Of a stretch of DNA of 64,000 nucleotides, positions 34,791-43,895 are shown one piece after another. The position numbers were made by a program, and so were the translations under genes. Every line of letters starts with the position of its first letter. Positions within the stretch are counted from its first letter, which is position 1. The notes below the pieces were generated by a model that saw nothing but the letters and a program-made list of their open reading frames with translations, made no database searches and was not told the DNA's origin. Source of the DNA: Oscillospiraceae bacterium (GTDB taxonomy: Bacteria; Bacillota; Clostridia; Oscillospirales; Ruminococcaceae); NCBI GenBank assembly GCA_028720105.1, contig JAQYLI010000025.1, forward strand, positions 27,947 to 91,946, in the 5' to 3' direction.

Positions 34791-34867
34791 TGGTCGAGGT
34801 GACGTGACTTGAACACGCGGCCTCTTCGTCCCGAACGAAGCGCTCTACCAAACTGAGCCACACCTCG
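34791..34867 (-). tRNA. tRNA-Pro (anticodon CGG)
   Basis: 77 bases with encoded CCA. The acceptor CGAGGTG pairs with CACCTCG. The anticodon stem CTTCG/CGAAG encloses TTCGGGA, giving CGG, which reads CCG. D-arm and T-arm (GTTCAAGTC) are intact. Confidence 0.95.
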
Positions 34868-34876
34868 ATAAAGTTT

Positions 34877-34905
34877 ATTATACCATATATAAAAAAGCTT
34901 GTAAA
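34877..34905 (-). promoter_or_regulatory. Promoter of tRNA-Pro
   Basis: Minus strand TTTACA (34900-34905), 17 bases, TATAAT (34877-34882), ending ten bases before the tRNA 5' end. Confidence 0.75.
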
Positions 34906-35091
34906 TACTTTTTTATTAAAATTAAGTAAAAATACATAATTACTATTGATGAGATAAAAAGCCGAGCCGCCGTAACGACTCAGTCCATCATAACCGGATA
35001 TGATTTTTTATGATTTAAAGCCCACATTAGCTTAATGTACTCAAAATATTCAAAAATTTATATAAGTTGACATTATATAACAAAATGTTGT

Positions 35092-35120
35092 TTGACAAAT
35101 CGTCAACAAAAGAGTATAAT
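35092..35120 (+). promoter_or_regulatory. Promoter of the degenerate GGDEF gene
   Basis: TTGACA (35092-35097), 17 bases, TATAAT (35115-35120), 44 bases before the start codon. Confidence 0.85.
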
Positions 35121-35164
35121 GTATTTATATAGTGTTAAGGTTTTATATACATCGGAGGAATATT

Positions 35165-36418
35165 ATGTCTGGTTTACTGAGCAAGACGGGGATCGGAAAA
35201 GAAAACTCCGCCGCGCTTCCCATTGTTTTTGAAAATTACCTGAAAGTGGTCAAGCTTAACGTTTTTACGGGTGAATTTCATTTTGTAAAAACATATCAGG
35301 ACAGCAGGGATAAAGAGGCTTCCGGCTCATTTTTTGAATATGCCGAAAAAGCTGTCAGAGAAGGCACCATACATAAGGACGACAGCAGTATGTTTCTCAG
35401 GTACCTGGACTCGGATTACCTTGCAGGCAGGCTTCTTGGCGGTTCGGGCGGCAAGCATATTATGCTCCACGGTCTCAGATGCCGCATTTTAAACGATTAC
35501 AAGAACGTGACTATGGAGATAATCGCCTCAAAGAATTTCTCACGGGAAAAGCCCTGGGCGATAATGTGCATATCGTTTACGAACAAGCTCCGCTCCCGTA
35601 TCGGGACAGAGCTTGACAAGGCGTACTGCAAAATAGTTCACGTACGGCTTTCGGACGGATATTACGAGCCTGTTTATATGACCGACAGCGAGATAAGCGC
35701 CGAGGAAAGTCTTGCTCCCGGGATCGTGAACTGGTTTGCAAGCTTTGCTCTGGCAGGAAACGTTTTGGAAGAGGACAGGGAGAAATTTCTGGAGTTTATT
35801 GATACAGACCGCCTCTGCCGCAGTCTCGCGGTGAGCGGGGAGGTGCAGCTCTCCTACAGACGGAAGATAGGCGGGGAATACAGACCCGTATGTATGAAAA
35901 TAGTCCGCAGCCCCGACTACACCCCCGAAACGCCCTGGTCATTCATCTATATTTATGAGGAGGATACTGAGGGAAAATATCGGTCGGAACGGAAAAAAAC
36001 AGAAAAGTATTTCGGCTCTTGCGACATTATGACAGGTATCCGCAACAGAAGAAGCTATGACGAGCTTTGCAGGGAATATGAGGCCGCAGGCAGGAAAGAA
36101 CCTGTGGGAGTGCTGTATGCACGGCTGTCCGCCGGGCAGGAGGACTGCGAAGCCATAAGAGAAAACCGGCGAATCTTTGCCCTTATGCTTATGGATACCT
36201 TCGGCAGGGAAAAGGCTTTCAGGTTAGGCGAAAACGAATTTGCGGTAGTTTCATTCGGCGGCGACGGGGAAAGCTTCAGACGAAGAGCAGCCAATTTCTG
36301 CTCTCAATACCGTGAGAACGCAAACCGAAGTGTAATGACAGGCTTTTTCAGAGACGAAGCGGCGGAAAGCATAACGTCAGTTATGGAGATATGCAGGGAG
36401 AATGCCGTTCGCGGCTGA
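35165..36418 (+). CDS. Tandem PAS-like sensor protein with a degenerate GGDEF domain
   Basis: A 417-residue soluble protein. Two similar sensor-like units of about 110-120 residues stand in tandem: the first ends SREKPWAIMCISF, the second TPETPWSFIYIYEED, and both begin with a YxK(I/V)V strand. A GGDEF-type domain follows: its start CDIMTGIRNRRSYDEL is well preserved, but the active-site loop reads RLGENEF where GGDEF is expected. Cyclic-di-GMP synthesis is therefore doubtful; a binding or scaffold role is possible. ATG 35165 follows GGAGGA. It is monocistronic with its own promoter and terminator. What it senses is unknown. Confidence 0.72.
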   Translation: MSGLLSKTGIGKENSAALPIVFENYLKVVKLNVFTGEFHFVKTYQDSRDKEASGSFFEYAEKAVREGTIHKDDSSMFLRYLDSDYLAGRLLGGSGGKHIMLHGLRCRILNDYKNVTMEIIASKNFSREKPWAIMCISFTNKLRSRIGTELDKAYCKIVHVRLSDGYYEPVYMTDSEISAEESLAPGIVNWFASFALAGNVLEEDREKFLEFIDTDRLCRSLAVSGEVQLSYRRKIGGEYRPVCMKIVRSPDYTPETPWSFIYIYEEDTEGKYRSERKKTEKYFGSCDIMTGIRNRRSYDELCREYEAAGRKEPVGVLYARLSAGQEDCEAIRENRRIFALMLMDTFGREKAFRLGENEFAVVSFGGDGESFRRRAANFCSQYRENANRSVMTGFFRDEAAESITSVMEICRENAVRG

Positions 36419-36442
36419 TCTGCGATCACGAATATTAAAAGG

Positions 36443-36471
36443 GGTGCTGACACGGTGCAGCACTCTTTTTT
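36443..36471 (+). terminator. Terminator of the GGDEF-like gene
   Basis: GTGCTG pairs with CAGCAC around an 8-base loop, followed by TCTTTTTT. Confidence 0.8.
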
Positions 36472-36524
36472 ATCGGAATATGAAAAAGGGCGAATAAATT
36501 TCGTAAAAGTTAAATTTTCACCTA

Positions 36525-36553
36525 TTGACAAGCGTGCAAATAAATGTTATAAT
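36525..36553 (+). promoter_or_regulatory. Promoter of secDF
   Basis: TTGACA (36525-36530), 17 bases, TATAAT (36548-36553). Confidence 0.85.
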
Positions 36554-36634
36554 AAAACGATAATTGCGGCCGTATGTAGAAACGGCTCAACACAGATGTT
36601 TTATTCAGACATCGGGAAAGGAATGGTCATAAAA

Positions 36635-38041
36635 GTGAAAAGGGTCAAAAAACCTGTATTCTTTGTCGTTTTCCTGCTGATAATGGCGTTTGCGGCTTCG
36701 GTGCTCTTCGGCTTCAGCAGCTATTACGGCGATATTGAAACAGTTTACGTAAAGGGCGTTGACGATATCCGTTTCGGTATCGATATCAAGGGCGGCGTTG
36801 ATGTTACGTTTACTCCTCCCGAGGGCTTTGACGCCACCGACGAGCAGCTTGACTCCGCCAAGGAGGTAATCGTTCAGCGTATGATAAACCTGAGCATTAC
36901 CGATTACGAGGCATATATTGATTACAGCAACGACCGTATAATCGTCCGTTTCCCCTGGAAAGAGGGCGAAGCTGAGTTCGACCCCGAGGCTGCCGTTAAG
37001 GAGTTGGGCGAGACTGCGCAGCTTACCTTCCGTGAGGGTATCGAGCTTGACAGTATGAACAAGCCCACAGGCGTTACGGCATCAAACATCATTCTCGAGG
37101 GCAAGGACGTTGCCGAGGCTTATGCCGCATACGACCAGAGCGCTAACGCAGGCAGCCAGTGGCTTGTCGCTCTTAACCTTACCGACGAGGGCGCCAAGAA
37201 ATTTGCAGAAGCGACCGAAAAGCTTTACAATGAGGGCGGCGTTATCTCCATCTGGATGGACGACACCTGCATTTCCTACCCCAAAGTAAGCGCTGTTATC
37301 ACCGACGGCAAGGCTACCATCAGCGGAAACTTTGACGCTGAAAGCTCCAAGAAGCTTGCCGATCAGATAAACTCGGGCGCACTTCCCTTCAAGCTTGTAA
37401 CAGCAAGCTTCTCCACCATCTCCCCCAGCCTCGGTATGGGTGCTCTTGAAGCAATGATAGTTGCGGGAATAATCGCATTCATCTGCATCGCAGTATTTAT
37501 GATAGCTGTGTACAGGCTTCCCGGTTTTATCGCCGTTATCGCACTTATCGGACAGGTTGCGGGAACTCTGGCATTCGTTTCCGGATATTTCGGCTTCAAT
37601 GCCAGCGGAATACTTACCATTCCCGGTATCGCAGGTATTATCCTTGCAGTCGGAATGGGCGTTGACGCCAACGTTATCACCGCAGAGAGAATTAAAGAGG
37701 AGCTTAACAACGGCAAGACCCTTGACGGAGCGCTTATCAGCGGCTATCAGCGTGCTCTTTCGGCTATTATGGACGGAAACATCACTATGATACTCGTTGC
37801 CATAATCCTTATGGGCGCATTCGGTACTCCCGACAGCATTTTCTCCAAGGCTCTCCATTTCGTGTTCTTTATGTTCGGTCCCTCAACGGCAGGAACCATC
37901 TATTCCTTCGGCTTCACCCTGCTGACAGGTACCATACTGAACCTCTTCTTCGGAGTTCTCTGCTCCAGACTTATGACTATGTCACTCTCCGGTTTCAAGG
38001 CGTTCAGAAATCCTAAGCTTTACGGAGGTGCAAAGAAATGA
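36635..38041 (+). CDS. secD: Protein translocase subunit SecD
   Basis: About 468 residues: an N-terminal membrane helix, an extracytoplasmic domain opened by FGIDIKGGVDVTF, and five C-terminal helices with the RND signature GVDANVITAERIKEELNNGK. SecD with SecF uses the ion gradient to pull exported proteins out of SecYEG. GTG 36635 is preferred (AAAGGA 12 bases upstream); ATG 36623 is in frame but touches that ribosome site. The end overlaps secF by four bases. Confidence 0.93.
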   Translation: MKRVKKPVFFVVFLLIMAFAASVLFGFSSYYGDIETVYVKGVDDIRFGIDIKGGVDVTFTPPEGFDATDEQLDSAKEVIVQRMINLSITDYEAYIDYSNDRIIVRFPWKEGEAEFDPEAAVKELGETAQLTFREGIELDSMNKPTGVTASNIILEGKDVAEAYAAYDQSANAGSQWLVALNLTDEGAKKFAEATEKLYNEGGVISIWMDDTCISYPKVSAVITDGKATISGNFDAESSKKLADQINSGALPFKLVTASFSTISPSLGMGALEAMIVAGIIAFICIAVFMIAVYRLPGFIAVIALIGQVAGTLAFVSGYFGFNASGILTIPGIAGIILAVGMGVDANVITAERIKEELNNGKTLDGALISGYQRALSAIMDGNITMILVAIILMGAFGTPDSIFSKALHFVFFMFGPSTAGTIYSFGFTLLTGTILNLFFGVLCSRLMTMSLSGFKAFRNPKLYGGAKK

Positions 38042-39012
38042 GCGACTGCAAATTCCATATAGATTTTATCAAGAACAGAAAGATCTATTTCACCATTTCA
38101 ATAATCCTTATGATATTCTGCATTGCTTCCTCATTTGTATTGGGAGCAAAGCTTGATATCCAGTTCAAGGGCGGTACTCTTATCACATATCTCTATGACG
38201 GAGATATTGACCTTAACGCATTTCAGGAGGACGCTTCCGCCGCTCTTGAGGGCATAGGAGTCAAGGCAACCACGGGAACCGACTTCAACACAGGCAAGAA
38301 CAACGTTCAGCTTTCAATGCTTTCCAATTCGGGTCTTACCGCAGACAAGCAGATAGTCCTCACCAATACCCTTGAGGAAAAATATGCGGCAAATAACCTT
38401 GAGCTTGTGGAGTCTACAGACGTTTCCCCCTCCGCAGGTAAAGAGTTTTTCAGCAAATGTATAGTTGCGGCAGTATTTGCAGCCATCGTTCTTATCATCT
38501 ACATTGCCATCAGATTTAAGAACATCGGCGGCTGGCTTGCAGGCGTATGCGCCGTTGCTGCTCTTCTTCACGATATCATCGTGGTTTACGGCACCTTCAT
38601 CGTTTTCGGTATGGAGATCGACGCAAACTTTATGGCGGTAGTGCTCACCATCTTCGGTTACTCCATCAACAGCACCATCGTTATTTACGACCGTATCCGT
38701 GAGAACAAGAAGCTTTACAAGAACAAGTACACTCTAGGCGAGCTTACAAGCCTGAGCATAAACCAGTCTATGACCCGTTCCATCAACACCACCGTTACAA
38801 CAGTTTCGGCAATGATAATCATTTCCATCGTTGCAGTGATTTACGGAGTTAATTCCATCATCTCCTTTGCATTCCCTATGACAATGGGTCTTATCTCCGG
38901 CGCATACTCCTCCACTTGCATCGCAGGTCCCCTGTGGGTATGGCTTGAGGATAAAAAATCGGGCAAGAGCGGCAAGCCTAAGGCTGCTCCCGAAAAATCC
39001 ATCGAAGCATGA
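38038..39012 (+). CDS. secF: Protein translocase subunit SecF
   Basis: A 324-residue partner of SecD, starting at an ATGA overlap. It has an N-terminal helix, the extracytoplasmic LDIQFKGGTLITY motif, and five helices including FGYSINSTIVIYDRIRENKK, the SecF loop. Separate secD and secF genes are usual in clostridia, whereas Bacillus has a fused SecDF. A strong terminator follows. Confidence 0.95.
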   Translation: MSDCKFHIDFIKNRKIYFTISIILMIFCIASSFVLGAKLDIQFKGGTLITYLYDGDIDLNAFQEDASAALEGIGVKATTGTDFNTGKNNVQLSMLSNSGLTADKQIVLTNTLEEKYAANNLELVESTDVSPSAGKEFFSKCIVAAVFAAIVLIIYIAIRFKNIGGWLAGVCAVAALLHDIIVVYGTFIVFGMEIDANFMAVVLTIFGYSINSTIVIYDRIRENKKLYKNKYTLGELTSLSINQSMTRSINTTVTTVSAMIIISIVAVIYGVNSIISFAFPMTMGLISGAYSSTCIAGPLWVWLEDKKSGKSGKPKAAPEKSIEA

Positions 39013-39026
39013 TCAAGGAATAACAG

Positions 39027-39059
39027 AAAGGTCAGTCCGAATTGGGCTGACCTTTTTTT
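39027..39059 (+). terminator. Terminator of secDF
   Basis: AAAGGTCAGTCC pairs with GGGCTGACCTTT, with seven T residues. Confidence 0.88.
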
Positions 39060-39195
39060 GCACAAAATATAGGTTAAACTGCACAATAATTGGCAGGAAA
39101 AATAGTTTAATATGTTATATAATAAGGTTGTAAAACGATACTGTATTATTTTGCAGTTCACCCCGATAATATTTTAAAGAAAGGATAAGATAAAA

Positions 39196-39840
39196 ATGAA
39201 GCTTTTTATTGACACCGCAAACACCGATGATATCAGAGAGGCTGAAAGTCTTGGAGTTATCTGCGGAGTGACCACAAACCCATCGCTTATAGCTAAGGAG
39301 GGACGAGTTTTCGAGGAGGTCGTAACGGAGATTTCCCAGATCGTTGACGGTCCCATCTCTGCCGAGGTCATTTCTCTTGAAGCCGACAAAATGGTGGAAG
39401 AAGCGCTGGAGCTGGCTAAAATTCACAAAAACATCGTTATCAAGCTTCCTATGTGCGCAGAGGGTCTCAAAGCCTGCAAAAGACTTACCGCGCAGGGCAT
39501 CAGAACCAACGTAACGCTTATTTTCTCCGCTGCTCAGGCTATCCTTGCAGCAAATGCAGGCGCGTCATATGTTTCTCCATTCCTGGGAAGACTTGATGAC
39601 ATTGGTATGGAGGGAATGGAGCTTATCAGAGAGATCGCCGATATATTTGACGTTCAGGGAATAAAAACCGAGATCATTGCCGCTTCTGTCAGAAACCCCA
39701 TTCACGTAACAGCCGCCGCAAGAGCAGGCTGCCATATTGCCACAGTTCCTATGAGCGTTATCAGACAGATGATAAAACACCCTCTTACCGATATCGGTAT
39801 CGCCAGATTTCTTGAGGACTGGAAGAACGCAAAAAAGTAA
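39196..39840 (+). CDS. fsa: Fructose-6-phosphate aldolase/transaldolase family protein
   Basis: A 214-residue TIM-barrel protein beginning [16 protein letters not shown], with [13 protein letters not shown], the Schiff-base lysine in IVIKLPM, and [11 protein letters not shown]. This is the short (about 215-residue) transaldolase class that includes both fructose-6-phosphate aldolases and true transaldolases; sequence alone does not separate them. AAAGGA precedes the start. It would act in pentose-phosphate interconversion, useful for plant pentose sugars. It is monocistronic. Confidence 0.92.
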   Translation: MKLFIDTANTDDIREAESLGVICGVTTNPSLIAKEGRVFEEVVTEISQIVDGPISAEVISLEADKMVEEALELAKIHKNIVIKLPMCAEGLKACKRLTAQGIRTNVTLIFSAAQAILAANAGASYVSPFLGRLDDIGMEGMELIREIADIFDVQGIKTEIIAASVRNPIHVTAAARAGCHIATVPMSVIRQMIKHPLTDIGIARFLEDWKNAKK

Positions 39841-39928
39841 GCTCCGTATGCCATAACAATACTTACGCATAATTCTTATCTCCCTGCTAATAATATCAAA
39901 AGGTATTATTGGCAAGGAGATTTGTTTT

Positions 39929-41818
39929 ATGAAAAAGGAACAGGAATTTCAGCCCTACATTCCTGCGGAGAAGATAACCCCCGAATTTACCGTCACATCG
40001 GTCATTTCGGGAATTATCCTTGCAGTAGTGTTCGGGGCGGCAAACGCATATCTGGGATTGAGAGTGGGACTGACCGTTTCCGCTTCGATCCCTGCGGCGG
40101 TAATATCTATGGGAGTTATGAGAGGACTTCTCAAACGTGACTCAATTTTAGAGAGCAATATGGTACAGACTATCGGCTCCGCAGGCGAGTCCATTGCGGC
40201 AGGAGCCATATTCACCATTCCTGCCCTTTTCCTGTGGGCAAAGGAGGGCGCAGCGCCATACCCCGACCTGTGGGAGATATTCTTTATAGCCCTCTGCGGC
40301 GGACTGCTGGGAGTGGCATTTATGATACCTCTGAGAAATGCACTTATCGTCAAGGAACACGGCGTTCTCCCCTATCCCGAGGGAACAGCCTGCGCCGAGG
40401 TGCTTCTTGCAGGAGAAAATGGCGGCAGAGGTGCAGGCAGCGTCTTTTCGGGAATGGGCATAGCCGCTCTGATTAAGCTGATAACAGACGGTCTGCGCAT
40501 TGCCTCGGGAGCGCTCACCGTTCCCGTAAAAGCCTTAAAGACCCACTTCTCCGCCCAGATATACCCTGCCCTGCTGGGAGTGGGATATATCTGCGGAGCA
40601 AAAATTTCCTCATATATGTTCGCAGGGGGGCTGCTTGGCTGGTTCGTGCTTATCCCTGCCATAGCCATATTCGGAGGAGATACGGTGCTTTACCCGGGAA
40701 CCATACCCATCTCGCAGATGTATGAAACAGGCGGCGCGTCGGCTATATGGAGCAGCTATATCCGCTATATGGGTGCAGGAGCGGTGGCGGCAGGAGGAAT
40801 AATCAGCCTTGTAAGGTCACTTCCCCTCATATTCTCGGCATTCGGAGCATCGGTAAAGGGCTTTGGAAATAAAGCAGGCAGCAGCCGCACAGACAGAAAC
40901 CTTGATATACGAGTTACAGCAGTCATAGCTGCACTTGTCATACTTCTCCTGTGGCTCTATCCCGGCATACCCATATCCCTTGCAGGCACGGCGTTTATCG
41001 TAATATTCGGATTTTTCTTTGCCACCGTTTCATCAAGAATGACAGGACTTGTGGGCAGCAGCAACAACCCCGTTTCGGGTATGACCATTGCCACGCTCCT
41101 TGTATGCACACTTCTCTTAAAACTGTCGGGGGAAACGGGCAGCAGAGGAATGACCACCGCCATAGCCATAGGCTCGGTCATATGCATTATCGCTTCTGTG
41201 GCAGGAGACACCTCCCAGGACCTTAAAACGGGATATATCCTTGGCGCCACTCCCGTTAAGCAGCAGATAGGCGAGCTTATCGGAATATTCTCGACGGCAG
41301 CAGCCATAGGCGGAGTAATGCTCCTGCTTGACTCCGCCTGGGGTTTCGGCTCGGAGGAGCTTGCCGCACCCCAGGCAACCCTTATGAAAATGATAGTCGA
41401 GGGCGTAATGGAGGGAACTCTCCCCTGGGCATTAGTGTTTATGGGCGTGTTCATTGCATTGTCGGTGGAGCTTCTGGGCATACCCGTCCTGCCCGTAGCC
41501 ATAGGCTTATACCTTCCCTTAGAGCTGACAGCGGCAATAATGATAGGGGGACTTGTCCGCCTTGCCGCCGAAAAGCGCAAAAAAGCGTTCGGAGGAGGAA
41601 TACTTTTCTGCTCGGGACTTATTGCGGGAGAGGGACTTGCAGGCATACTCCTGGCACTCCTCGCGGTTTTCGGCATAAATGAGCGTATCGACCTTTCGGA
41701 AAGCTTCAGTCTCGGAGCATTGGGAACGATAATTCTTCTCGTATCGGTAATATTTTTAATTCTTCGTGCGGCGGCAAAGGAGGATATGACAAATGAAAAA
41801 CCGGATAACTCCCGATGA
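39929..41818 (+). CDS. OPT-family oligopeptide transporter
   Basis: A 629-residue polytopic membrane protein with about 15 hydrophobic segments. Family signatures are NAYLGLRVGLTVSASIPAAV near the N-terminus, VLPYPEGTACAEVL (the NPG/PEGT region), and SNNPVSGMTIATLL in the second half. OPT proteins import small peptides or metal chelates with protons. AAGGAG precedes the ATG. Its last 26 bases overlap the start of a PqqD-like gene, so the two are translated together. The ligand is not deducible. Confidence 0.9.
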   Translation: MKKEQEFQPYIPAEKITPEFTVTSVISGIILAVVFGAANAYLGLRVGLTVSASIPAAVISMGVMRGLLKRDSILESNMVQTIGSAGESIAAGAIFTIPALFLWAKEGAAPYPDLWEIFFIALCGGLLGVAFMIPLRNALIVKEHGVLPYPEGTACAEVLLAGENGGRGAGSVFSGMGIAALIKLITDGLRIASGALTVPVKALKTHFSAQIYPALLGVGYICGAKISSYMFAGGLLGWFVLIPAIAIFGGDTVLYPGTIPISQMYETGGASAIWSSYIRYMGAGAVAAGGIISLVRSLPLIFSAFGASVKGFGNKAGSSRTDRNLDIRVTAVIAALVILLLWLYPGIPISLAGTAFIVIFGFFFATVSSRMTGLVGSSNNPVSGMTIATLLVCTLLLKLSGETGSRGMTTAIAIGSVICIIASVAGDTSQDLKTGYILGATPVKQQIGELIGIFSTAAAIGGVMLLLDSAWGFGSEELAAPQATLMKMIVEGVMEGTLPWALVFMGVFIALSVELLGIPVLPVAIGLYLPLELTAAIMIGGLVRLAAEKRKKAFGGGILFCSGLIAGEGLAGILLALLAVFGINERIDLSESFSLGALGTIILLVSVIFLILRAAAKEDMTNEKPDNSR

Positions 41819-42140
41819 TATCCCCCTGCCCGCAAAGGACTTATGCACCGAACAGAGCAGCGCCGGCAGCATTACAATTCTAATGCATAACAAGGGCATA
41901 TTTAACCGCATCGCGCAAAAGCTTTTCGGCAGACCCGAACTATCACGCATACACCTTGATGAAACGGGCAGCTTTGTCTGGCGCTGCATTGACGGGAGCA
42001 GCATTACGGAGATAGGAAACAGGGTAAAGGAGCGTTTCGGCAGCGAAGCAGAGCCTATTTATCCAAGACTCATAATGTTTTTTACCGAGCTTCGGGACTG
42101 CGGATTTGTGGAGCTTACAGGGAAAAATAAATCGCCTTGA
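41793..42140 (+). CDS. PqqD-family (RRE-like) small protein
   Basis: A 115-residue protein with the PqqD fold pattern: HLDETGSFVWRCIDG, then SITEIGNRVKERFG and a final helix/strand FFTELRDCGFVEL. PqqD proteins are peptide-recognition (RRE) chaperones in RiPP pathways, binding a precursor for a radical-SAM partner. No radical-SAM enzyme or obvious precursor lies beside it. The start overlaps the OPT gene by 26 bases, in another frame. A link with peptide transport is inferred. Confidence 0.75.
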   Translation: MKNRITPDDIPLPAKDLCTEQSSAGSITILMHNKGIFNRIAQKLFGRPELSRIHLDETGSFVWRCIDGSSITEIGNRVKERFGSEAEPIYPRLIMFFTELRDCGFVELTGKNKSP

Positions 42141-42218
42141 TGAACAGGGCGTTGATTACATTTTTTTCTTACAATTTGTCGATCCGTTCAAAGAAAAGGA
42201 TTTATACGATGACCGAAA

Positions 42219-42257
42219 AAATCTCCGCCTTGAAACTCTCAAAGCGGAGATTTTTTT
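42219..42257. terminator. Bidirectional terminator between pqqD-like and flavin reductase genes
   Basis: AAATCTCCGC pairs with GCGGAGATTT; seven T residues follow on the plus strand and A-rich sequence precedes it. It serves convergent genes. Confidence 0.82.
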
Positions 42258-42756
42258 ATTCCTTCACATACACCTTAACTATCTCACCCATAACCGCCTT
42301 GTGAATATCCCCATCGGGATACCAGTGGCGATGTTCCTCTGCAAGAGCACTTATGTCCATATCCTGAGTGTAGATCTTTTTGCATACAAATATCATCTCA
42401 GCCTGCTCAAAAGCCGCAGTTCCGTCAATAAACAGGGGAGTAAGCCCCGTTTCCTTAGCCTTGTCGCAGTCTCTGCCCGAATGAGCGCCGCAGAATTTCA
42501 GAGCGTTTCTCTCCGACTCGGGATAAAAGCTTACGGTAAAAAGCTCATTTTTCTCCACAAACTCAAGGGTGTGGCGGCTGAGCCTGATAACGGTCTCCAT
42601 CACGTTTTTGCCCCACATAACGCCCATAAAGCCCCAGGACGCGGTCATAGTGTTGTAGCCCTTTTCGTCTCCCGCGGTAATGAGCATCCACTGCTTTCCT
42701 ATCTTGTCAAAGGGGTTGAAAGAAAGCTCCGAAGCACTTATCTCTTTAAATGACAT
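42256..42756 (-). CDS. Flavin reductase-like FMN-binding protein
   Basis: A 166-residue protein resembling the flavin-reductase-like split-barrel family: WMLITAGDEKGYNTMTASWGFMG at the N-terminus and VIRLSRHTLEFVEKNELFTVSFY in the core. It would bind FMN and act as a small oxidoreductase; no partner is evident. ATG 42756 is selected because GGAGGT lies eight bases before it. It is the last gene downstream of mnmA, 52 bases away. Confidence 0.82.
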   Translation of the reverse strand: MSFKEISASELSFNPFDKIGKQWMLITAGDEKGYNTMTASWGFMGVMWGKNVMETVIRLSRHTLEFVEKNELFTVSFYPESERNALKFCGAHSGRDCDKAKETGLTPLFIDGTAAFEQAEMIFVCKKIYTQDMDISALAEEHRHWYPDGDIHKAVMGEIVKVYVKE

Positions 42757-42808
42757 ACCGATTACCTCCAAAAAATAATATTATAAATATACTTGAAAAA
42801 ACGTTTAT

Positions 42809-43894
42809 TTATTCCTCAGCCCCGTCAATAACGCCGCCGCCAACCACGATGTCACCGTCATAGAAAACACAAGCCTGACCCTTTGCAGGCGCACGGACTG
42901 GAGAGGAAAATTCGACCCGCATAATGCCATTTTCTATAGGGAATATGACCGCCTCCTGCTCCCTTGCGCTGTATCTCGCCTTTGCAGTCACCCTCATAGG
43001 CTCGGAAAGCGTATCGACAGAAATGAGATTTACATCTCTCAGAAAAAGAACGGACTTAAACAGGTCTTTTTCGTCCGATAATGTGACCGTTCCCTTTGCG
43101 GAGTCCTTATCGGTAACGAAAACGGGCTTTCCGAATGTAACTCCCAGCCCCCTCCGCTGACCGATGGTGTAGTTTATGATACCCGAATGAATGCCTATCT
43201 TATTTCCCTCATTGTCGATAAAATCGCCGCTTTGAGGAACATATCCCGTATACCTCTCAATAAACGCCGCATAATCCCCGTCGGGAACGAAGCAGATATC
43301 CTGACTGTCGGGCTTTCGGGAATTTATAAGCCCCTTTTCCTCCGCAAATTTTCGGATAGCAGGCTTATCCATACCGTAAAGAGGAAAAAGCGTGTGAGCA
43401 AGCTGCTCCTGGGTGAGAGTATAAAGCACATAGGTCTGATCTTTTTTCCTGTCCGCCGGACGTTTCAGAAGATATCTGCCGTTTTCAAAGGCAATGTCCG
43501 CATAATGCCCCGTAGCAATATAGTCAAAGCCAAGAAGCTCCGCCCGCCTTAGCATTAGGTCAAACTTCATATGCCTGTTGCACTCAATGCAGGGATTTGG
43601 CGTCTCACCGTTTATATAACTGTCCGCAAATGGCTTCATTACGTGCCTGCCGAAATCATCTGTAAAATTAAGGGTAATATGGTCAATACCCAGCTTTCTG
43701 CATACGCTTTTAGCGTCGTCCACGTCCGCAAGGGAACAGCAGCCGCCCTCGCCGTAACCCTCCCCAAGCACCGAATTATCATACATTCTGAGAGTGCAGC
43801 CGCAGACCTCATATCCCCGTTCACATAACAGAGCCGCCGCCGCCGAGCTGTCCACGCCGCCGCTCATACCCACGAGAACCTTTTTTTTATCCAT
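42809..43894 (-). CDS. mnmA: tRNA-specific 2-thiouridylase MnmA
   Basis: A 361-residue enzyme that makes 2-thiouridine at position 34 of Lys, Glu and Gln tRNAs. It has the PP-loop GMSGGVDSSAAA at the N-terminus, the catalytic cysteines in NPCIECNRHMKF and DSQDICFVPDG, and a C-terminal beta-barrel (VGGGVI). ATG 43894 fits AAAGGA eight bases upstream, better than the frame start at 43912. It begins one base after the upstream membrane-protein stop. No cysteine desulfurase is adjacent. Confidence 0.95.
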   Translation of the reverse strand: MDKKKVLVGMSGGVDSSAAAALLCERGYEVCGCTLRMYDNSVLGEGYGEGGCCSLADVDDAKSVCRKLGIDHITLNFTDDFGRHVMKPFADSYINGETPNPCIECNRHMKFDLMLRRAELLGFDYIATGHYADIAFENGRYLLKRPADRKKDQTYVLYTLTQEQLAHTLFPLYGMDKPAIRKFAEEKGLINSRKPDSQDICFVPDGDYAAFIERYTGYVPQSGDFIDNEGNKIGIHSGIINYTIGQRRGLGVTFGKPVFVTDKDSAKGTVTLSDEKDLFKSVLFLRDVNLISVDTLSEPMRVTAKARYSAREQEAVIFPIENGIMRVEFSSPVRAPAKGQACVFYDGDIVVGGGVIDGAEE

Positions 43895-43895
43895 A

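Noticed and set aside
41793..42140. A complete RiPP biosynthetic cluster around the PqqD-like gene
   Set aside because: No radical-SAM enzyme, precursor peptide or peptidase is adjacent, so only the gene pair with OPT is reported.
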